Source of the DNA: Gossypium raimondii
Lineage: Eukaryota; Streptophyta; Magnoliopsida; Malvales; Malvaceae
NCBI RefSeq assembly: GCF_025698545.1
Contig: NC_068565.1
Coordinates: 2,418,001-2,482,000 of the forward strand
DNA length: 64,000 bases
Reading direction: 5' to 3'
The translations under genes were made by a program, and so were the position numbers. The notes under the pieces were generated by a model. That model saw only the letters and a list, made by a program, of their open reading frames with translations. It had not been told where the DNA came from and did not search any database. Below, piece after piece: positions 57,665-64,000 of this stretch (positions are counted from its first letter, which is position 1; every line of letters starts with the position of its first letter).

Positions 57665-60114
57665 TTAATAATTAATTCCAAATGTAGGACAATCCCAAAT
57701 TCCAGACAAGTAGCTGTGGTCTGAACTAATTCCTCCATCGAAGCTTGTCGATTCCTTGACATTAAGATAAGTATCCAGCTGTGTCAGATTGTTCAATACA
57801 GCTTTGATCACCATTTTGTCTCGTGGGAATGAATCTAAACATGAAGTTATGTCGTTAATGGCTGGCATCATTTGTTGTTGTTGTTGTTGATGATCGACCG
57901 ATGATGATGATGTTAGGGTTTCAGTTGGCATGTTCGGTTGCATTTCGACTTTGAAACTGTTCGGATCGGTTTGAGATAGAACGGAGAAGCAGGGCACTTG
58001 CTCGTTGGAGTTCGGTCCGGTGTGGTCGGAGATTAGGTAAGGATCCGTCAATGGTGGGAGCTGGGATGAAGAGCTTGTGTCGTCCAAACAGGTTGTTCCC
58101 ATGCTAGAAGGTTTGGTAATGGTGTCTCTTGTTTTATGGAAAACTCGACATAAGACCCAATCTTCCTACATATGTTTCGAAATATAAGAAAAAAAAAACA
58201 TTACATTATTAAACCTAAATAAGAATAGTCGATTGAGTCTTGATTAATTGATATCGACATCATTATCAATACGGGAGGATGTTGTTCACGATATTGAATC
58301 GTATTATATAGAAATTTTAAAACTATATATATATATAAAAGGGAGAAGACAAAATCAAATTAAAATAATCGGCTCTGGATAAAAGAAAATCACATAGAGA
58401 TCTGACTTTTGTCATCAGTCACATATTTTTATTATTATTACATTTTATATTGCAACATGTCCCAAGATTCATGCAAAAATCCAAGGAATTTCTTAAAATG
58501 TAAAATAAAATAAATAAACTCGAAAGCATCCTAATTAGTATATTTGATATGATCTGATAGTAATTTGTTTTTAATATTTAACATTTCATTTTAATTTTTA
58601 TTACGGGATATATATCACCTTTTAAACTTGCTTGTAAAGTTTAAAATCTTCATAAATAATTTTATATTTTTAGGTAAAATATGCTATTAAGTTTTTTATT
58701 TATTTAGAAATTAGTCTATATATTTTTATTTTCAAGAATTTAGTCTTTTTATTTTTCGATTCAAAATCAAGTCTAATTGTTAACCACTTTAAATTTTTTT
58801 GTTACATCTGTTGCTATGGTATTTTGAAATTTTAAAAATTATTCACTCGATAGCTATTTAACTAAAAAATGGTATTGTAATGAACCTGAATTTAACAAAA
58901 GAATTTACTTTTTAAATCTAAAAAGTGGAGGGACTAAATTCTAAATTTACAAAAAAAGTATAAATACTTATAACATTTTTAATTAATTTTTAATAAGGAA
59001 AGAGGTAGAGATGTTTAGAGATCAAACCCAAAATTTAATACCAATCAAGATTATTTTAAGGAAAATCCTTTATCATTACACCACAGACTCGGTTAATTTT
59101 TTTCAAGAAATCATTAATTCAAATTAATAAAATTTTAAAACTTAAACCGAAAATGTGTAATGTGTAATGTGTAAGTAAAGAATGTACCTTGAGAGTGGCA
59201 AGGTTTGGAGGAGAAAGGGGGCCATCAAGCCTGAATTCATGCATGACCCAATCAGACTTTGTACCTTTAGGTGCCCTGCCATTGTAGAACACCAAGGTTT
59301 TCCTCATTCCTACCACCATGCCTTTGCTATGGATTGCCCTATCTTTCCCCGTTGCCTTCCAATACCCACTGCATGTTGCCCTATTTGTCCTCAGCCCCGT
59401 TGCATATTTCCTGTCTCTTTTGCTGTAAAAATACCATTCTTTGCCTCCCACTCCAGCCGTTTCTGCCATGTACATTTCCCAATTCCCATAAATATATTCA
59501 TTTATTTTTATAAAAAAAGCCCTCGGTTTGAGGCTTATAGATGATGAGATTTGGATTTTAGATATATATAGATTGCTATATCACTTTTTGTACATTGAAT
59601 TGATGTTACGGGTCAACAGTATACCAAATTCAGTTTCGAAAAATAATTAAAAGCTAATCTTCCTTTTATAAATTAATAAATCTTATATGATAGGACCTCA
59701 TACCATAATCTTCAAAACCTCAACTTTACAATTTTAAACACATCATCCTTTGATTTTGTACATAAGGAAATGAGTTGTCAAACCCTAATGTAAAGATATA
59801 TATTGGTAAACCCTAATAAAATATATAGTTAGGTTGATCCAAAGAACTATATATTAACAAATACTTGTAAAACAAGGTCAATATAACATTGTTATTTGTA
59901 TATAATTTTGGGGTACTCAGCTTTATATTTGCTAATGTGTATAAAAAATATTTGTAGCTAGACTTGCATGCATCACATGGATATATATGCCTTATATAAA
60001 TTAATATATTTGACTTTATATTTTGATCTTTGTAATTATATGCAATAATGCTTGGTCATATATCTCTGAAGTCACTTATGGGTTTTGATTAATAATATTT
60101 TGAAAGTTGAATAA

Positions 60115-60149
<35 letters not shown>

Positions 60150-62445
60150 CATAAACTAAATTATTTGGTTATGATGGAGAAATTATTTTATGAACCTTTC
60201 CCGCCACATCATCTATGGTCCCTTTTTAATTATTTAACGATATTTCAATAATTTATTCCATGTCATTAATATCTAATTGTGATAATTTTTTTACTTTGAA
60301 TCCTAAACCTCTAATCTTGAACTCTAAACCCTGAACCTTAAATCTCACAACTTGAATCATAAACCACGAACCTAAACCCAGAGTCTTAAACGCAAAACCC
60401 CAAACTCGAATCAAAATTGGGTTTAAGGTTTCAAGTTTTGAATCAAGTTTGAGGTTTAGAGTATTGGGTTTGGAGTCTAAGGTTCAGGGTAAAAAAAATT
60501 ACCGAAATTATGTATCAATAATATGAAAAATTTTGTTGAAAAATCATTAAATAATTAAAAAGGAACTACGAAAGATGTAGTGATAAAGATCCATAAAATA
60601 ATTTATCGGTCATAATCTCATTGGTCAAGTTGAAAAATAAATATGTTTTTAGGATAAGTATGATGATCATATAAAATCTCAAAAAAGAATAAATAAATTA
60701 TGATGATGTTGAAATTAGGGTTGATAAGCACGTGGCAGTCCAAATGTAGAAGCATCAAAAAGTTTGTTCACTAACCGGCTAGCTGTGACCTAAAATAGGT
60801 GACCCAATCAAATAATTTTGCAGTTGAAAGGTCAATTTCTGTCTCTTAATATAGAATTATTGAAGATAATAATTGTAATTTGCCAAAAAGACAAAAGGAT
60901 AAGTTGCTTTGCTTACACGTGTGGTATGTGTGAAATGTGAAAGTTTGAATATTTAGATTAAAAAAGAAAAAATAATTTCCACCATATTTATATTTATAAA
61001 ATAAAATAAGTATTAAATAAATTAAATAAAAATTATAATTAATGTGATAGTTTATTGGATTTGGTGTGTGAATATAAGAAGTGATCCAATTCCTTGAAAA
61101 ACCTTTAGATGACTTTTTATTATTTTTCAAAATTTTAATTAATTAATTAATTAATTAATTATCTCAATCACTTTCACAGCTTTTAGTTGGGACAATGCCA
61201 AGACTGTCAATTTCATTAAAAAGAAGTAGAATATGAAATTGTTGGATTATATTATTAATAATAAAATAAGATTGATGACTTTAATTATTTAAATTTATAT
61301 ATAATAATTTTTATTTAATATATAAAAATGTTATAAAATACTAAAAGAATTTCATTAACAAAACACTTCTCTTGAAATAACAATCTAATATTTCAATACC
61401 TATCAATATGGATTTATAGATAATATTCAATTTTCAGGTCACATACATACCAACCACACCACTTTTCAAATTCAATTTTATATATATTTCAATGTATTTT
61501 CCGGAATGAGTCCAGTAACTAATCATCCGCATTTCGTAGATCCATTAAAGGGGTAGATGCTGGTCATGAGTTTTAAAGTTGTTCCATATCCAAGGCTAGA
61601 ATTGATACTCAACCACTGGTTAAGGTAGGAGAGACCCTTATAATCTCACCTAATTCCCGTGGATTTTTCTTTAAATCATATTCTAGAATGAAAAACTAAT
61701 ATTTTAGAATTAAAATATGAAAATTAGGGTTGAGAGAAGAGTTTAATTATCATAGAACATCAAATTATTACTCAAAATTCGCACTTAAATTCACACTTTT
61801 TTATTATTATTGTTATAACAATGATGTCAGTCGAGCTAAAGTTCAAAAAAATCACGAATTAAATGTGAAAAATACTAAAAGAAGAACATTATTAATAGGA
61901 AATATCTTTCAATATTATCCATTTCATTACTAAAAACTAGAAAAAAAGATATTTATTTATTTTCTGTAGAGAATATTAAACACTTCCCCACCACAAAAGC
62001 AGAAAAGATTCACATAAAATGTATCTTTATATGTGTATATATATATATATCCATTTATAGCCGATCCAGTTGCTATCATCTTTCCATGTATCAAATTATG
62101 CAAACAAAAACACAATTCCTCAAGAACAAAAAGCAAAGATCAGAAACCCAGAAAAACATACGAATTGGTTCATCGTTTCATGCAGTTACGTGTTATCTTG
62201 GATGTAGTTTTTTTTTTTTATCGAATTTAAAACCCAGAATTTGTAGGTTAAATAAAAAGAAGAAGAAGAAGCTTACCAGGAATATCCCATGGCTCACACT
62301 TGTTGAGGTCAACTTCGATCATGAGTTGCAAAGTATCAGCAGAAGCCACCTTCTTCATCAAATAATCACAAACCAGTTCTTCATCTTTAGGGTGGAACCT
62401 GAAACCAGGTGGTAACTTGGCTTCCACCAAGCTTATGTTACTCAT
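57665..62445 (-). CDS. NAC transcription factor, NAC1 (NAC21/22)-like, miR164-targeted
   Basis: A plant-specific transcription factor; Arabidopsis NAC1 relays auxin signals in lateral-root formation. Exons, 5' to 3': 62445-62277, 59462-59188, 58165-57665, joining in frame to 314 residues. The NAC domain (~8-160) shows its subdomains: [101 protein letters not shown]. The C-terminal half has [18 protein letters not shown] (the miR164 site), a Gln run, and an activation-type tail. [17 protein letters not shown] and the tail order match NAC21/22 better than the CUC or ORE1 groups. Intron 1 is ~2.8 kb and houses a large foldback element. Confidence 0.93.
57982..58002 (-). promoter_or_regulatory. 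miR164 target site in NAC exon 3
   Basis: The minus-strand transcript reads AGCAAGTGCCCTGCTTCTCC plus one base. It is complementary to miR164 at 18 of 21 positions, including positions 2-16; mismatches fall at miRNA positions 1, 17 and 21. It encodes the EQVPCFSV segment, at the same protein position as in known miR164-regulated NAC genes. Cleavage is expected opposite miRNA positions 10-11. Confidence 0.9.
58675..58985. mobile_element. Small inverted-repeat element, shared family (copy 2), in NAC intron 2
   Basis: The left arm (TTTTTATTTATTTAGAAATT, TTTATTTTCAAGAATTTAGT) is mirrored on the right (GTGGAGGGACTAAATTCTAA). The interior AATGAACCTGAATTTAACAA matches copy 1 at 34860. Confidence 0.7.
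59000..59098 (-). mobile_element. Possible SINE-like fragment in NAC intron 2
   Basis: On the minus strand, GTGGTGTAATGATAAAGG could be an A box and GGGTTTGATCTC a B box at tRNA-like spacing. Only one copy was found, so this is tentative. Confidence 0.35.
60118..60148. repeat. (AT)n microsatellite in NAC intron 1
   Basis: About 15 AT units immediately before the foldback element. Confidence 0.95.
60157..60616. mobile_element. Foldback element with telomere-like core in NAC intron 1
   Basis: The outer arms (GAAATTATTTTATGAACCTT, GGTCCCTTTTTAATTATTTA at 60190-60240, mirrored at 60545-60610) enclose an inner inverted pair. One half is rich in CTAAACC/CTAAACCC/TGAACCTTAA words (60300-60400); the other half is rich in the complements GGGTTTAAGG, GAGGTTTAG and GGTTCAGGGT (60418-60492). 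The whole 460 bp can fold into one hairpin. Non-coding. Confidence 0.8.
61137..61160. repeat. (TTAA)n microsatellite
   Basis: Six TTAA units in a row in NAC intron 1. Low-complexity tract only. Confidence 0.95.
61495..61680 (-). mobile_element. tRNA-derived SINE-like element, family 2 (copy 2)
   Basis: Minus strand: A-box-like TTAGGTGAGATTATAAGG, B-box-like GTGGTTGAGTATCAATTC, body GATATGGAACAACTTTAAAA, CTACCCCTTTAATGGATCTA and ACGAAATGCGGATGATTAGT. Collinear with 25010-25205. It lies within NAC intron 1. Confidence 0.65.
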
Positions 62446-62744
62446 TTTTTTTTATAAAAAAAAAAAAAGATTTTGGATTTAATTTAAGACAAGAAAGAGA
62501 TGAGAAACAAGTGTTTGCATCCCAAAATTGGAACTGTGTTTTATCTTTTTGGAGATGAAAATAGGTCTCTTATAGTTATGGAGAAGGCAAAGAAGAAAAG
62601 AAGAGGGGGAATAAATAAAGAGGGTTGGGGGATGGGGGGTTGTTTTATTGAAGTCAACTTGGTAAAAATAAAATGGACCCTAATGCGTATAGCATATATA
62701 TATATATAGGTTTTATTTATTTTTAAATATTTATATATTTTAAA
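62446..62744. other. Leader and promoter of the NAC gene
   Basis: The A-rich leader directly precedes the ATG (minus strand). A TATATATATATA run at 62694-62706 lies ~250 bp upstream and could serve as the TATA region. No other motif was fixed. Confidence 0.4.
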
Positions 62745-63085
62745 GAAAGTTAAAATATGTCATAAGTCCCTGTATTCTTTGTAAATTTAGAATTTAGTCC
62801 TTATATTTTTATTTCTAGGAACTAATCCTTTTACTTTTTCAGATTTTAAAATTCAAGTCCAACTGTTAATTTGTTAAAATTATTTTGTAAATTCAAGTTC
62901 ATTACAACATTATTTTTCTAGTTACATACCTACCGAGTAAGTTTTTCTTTTTATTTCAAAGTGTCGCACCAAAAATATTAACAAAAATCAATAGTGTCAA
63001 CAGTTGGACCTGAATTTTGAAATCTAATAAATAAAGAGACTAAATTCTTGAAAATAAAAATAAGGGACTATATTCCAAATTACAC
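62745..63085. mobile_element. Small inverted-repeat element, shared family (copy 3)
   Basis: The left arm (TCATAAGTCCCTGTATTCTT, TAGAATTTAGTCCTTATATT, TTCAAGTCCAACTGTTAA near 62850) is mirrored on the right (CAACAGTTGGACCTGAATTT, GAGACTAAATTCTTGAAAAT, AAGGGACTATATTCCAAATT). About 340 bp; directly abuts the large hairpin element that follows. Confidence 0.8.
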
Positions 63086-63845
63086 CCATGGTCATTTTTG
63101 TTTACATTAGGTTACATTTTAATCGCTTATGTTTGAAATATTACGTTTTAGTCACTTAAGTTATCGTGTTATAACATTTTAGTCATTAAGCCGTTAATTT
63201 TTGTTAATAGTGAAACAGTAAGCTGATGTGGCATGTTAAATCATCATTTCAAATAAAAATTTTAGGTTAAATTATACAATCCATCCCCATATTTTTTTCG
63301 TTTTGACCAATTTAATTTTTTTCTTTTATGTTCTTTAAACTTTCCCATTTTTTTCATTCTCTTTTGTTTCTTCCTCTGTTTTCTTACATTCTCCATTTCT
63401 TTTAACATATTAGGAAGTCGAATTGGCAGTGAAGAAAGAAGTAGGGAGTCGAGAGCCATCATTGCCTATAACCAAAACCCATAAATCCATACCATGCTTC
63501 TTTCTTCATTGCCAATTCAACTTCTTGATATGTTAAAAGAAATGGAGAATGTAGGAAAATAAAGGGAGATGCAGAAGAGAATGGAAAATAATGAAAAAAA
63601 AAAGGAGTTAAAAGAACATAAAAGAAAAAATTAAATTGCTCAAAATGAAAAAATATGGAGACCAATTGTATAATTTAACCTTTTTTTTTTGTTTGAAATG
63701 ATGATTTAACGTGCCACGTCAGCTTACCGTTACACCATTAATGATAATTATCGGTTCAGTGACTAAAATGTTACAACACGATAATATAAGTAATTAAAAT
63801 GTAACCTGAGGTAAACAAAAGTAACCATGGGTGTAATTTACTGGA
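63086..63845. mobile_element. Large foldback element, almost entirely self-complementary
   Basis: Terminal arms (ACACCCATGGTCATTTTTGT to TTACATTTTAATC; mirrored at 63790-63840), middle arms (GTGGCATGTTAAATCATCAT near 63220; mirrored near 63690-63715) and central arms (CATTCTCCATTTCTTTTAAC near 63390; mirrored near 63535-63555) are all in register. The whole ~760 bp can therefore fold into a single hairpin with a loop of about 50 nt near 63440-63490. Reading frames inside are by-products. Confidence 0.88.
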
Positions 63846-64000
63846 TAATAAATAAGCTCAAGTTTGAGTTAATATTATTGGCATTTTCCTTAATTAATAA
63901 GTTAATTCGGCTTAAGCTCTGCTACAAGTACAGCCGAGCCGAGCCGAGCCAAGCCTTGATAAAGATTTTTATATTACTAAATAATATTTTAAAATTGATA
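63846..64000. repeat. Decayed repeat with GCCGAGCCGAGCC motif
   Basis: Contains AGCCGAGCCGAGCCGAGCC and AAGCTCAAGTTTGAG, matching the style of 23335-23620 and 46020-46230. It is cut by the window end. Confidence 0.4.

Noticed and set aside
60300-60492. True interstitial telomeric array
   Set aside because: The CTAAACC-like words are too degenerate and are arranged as an inverted pair inside a foldback element, not as a tandem telomere repeat.
63262-63665. Two Lys/Phe-rich minus-strand frames
   Set aside because: They are complementary arms of the large foldback element, not genes.

Overview
This is nuclear DNA from a eudicot plant. Genes are intron-rich (GT/AG boundaries that keep frame), spacers are very AT-rich and packed with small transposon debris, and the proteins are plant-specific: a DYW-type PPR, an AGC kinase of the PINOID/WAG group, PsbR, plastid RecA, and a NAC factor with a miR164 site. 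The style of the dispersed repeats suggests Malvaceae (cotton and relatives), but that is an impression, not a demonstration. No bacterial operons, CRISPR arrays, tRNA or rRNA genes were found.

Layout. 708-1716 (+) is the 3' end of an endosomal Na+/H+ antiporter (NHX5/6 type). 4771-6747 (+) is an intronless organelle PPR-DYW editing factor. 7901-13831 (+) is an 18-exon kinesin-14 with an N-terminal malectin-like domain. 17607-18914 (-) is an intronless WAG-type kinase, flanked by two direct copies of a ~1.4 kb non-coding segment. 25642-30124 (-) is a 9-exon membrane DnaJ/Jiv protein. 35593-37770 (-) is a 6-exon receptor-like cytoplasmic kinase (CRPK1/At1g16670 type). 45649-48979 (+) is psbR. 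49332-55513 (-) is plastid recA in 13 exons. 57665-62445 (-) is a NAC1 (NAC21/22)-like gene. I reconstructed all exon chains by hand; each closes in frame.

The DnaJ-CRPK1-PsbR-RecA run matches, from memory, two Arabidopsis neighbourhoods (At1g16670-16680 and At1g79030-79050) that are duplicates of one another. The window therefore looks like a less-fractionated version of that ancestral block. The genes do not form one pathway. Links are limited to plastid function (PsbR, RecA), auxin-related growth (WAG, NAC1) and cell division (kinesin, with a G2/M-type promoter motif).

The spacers and introns hold at least ten terminal-inverted-repeat or foldback elements, two or three tRNA-derived SINE families, three copies of a ~500 bp repeat with G/C-rich ends, a C-to-T-decayed plastid trnA-intron insertion, and a relic of a DYW gene tail. 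I saw no clearly new biological system. The best leads are long hairpin elements (63086-63845, 60157-60616), a duplicated hairpin locus that could yield small RNAs, and the duplicated arms around the WAG gene.
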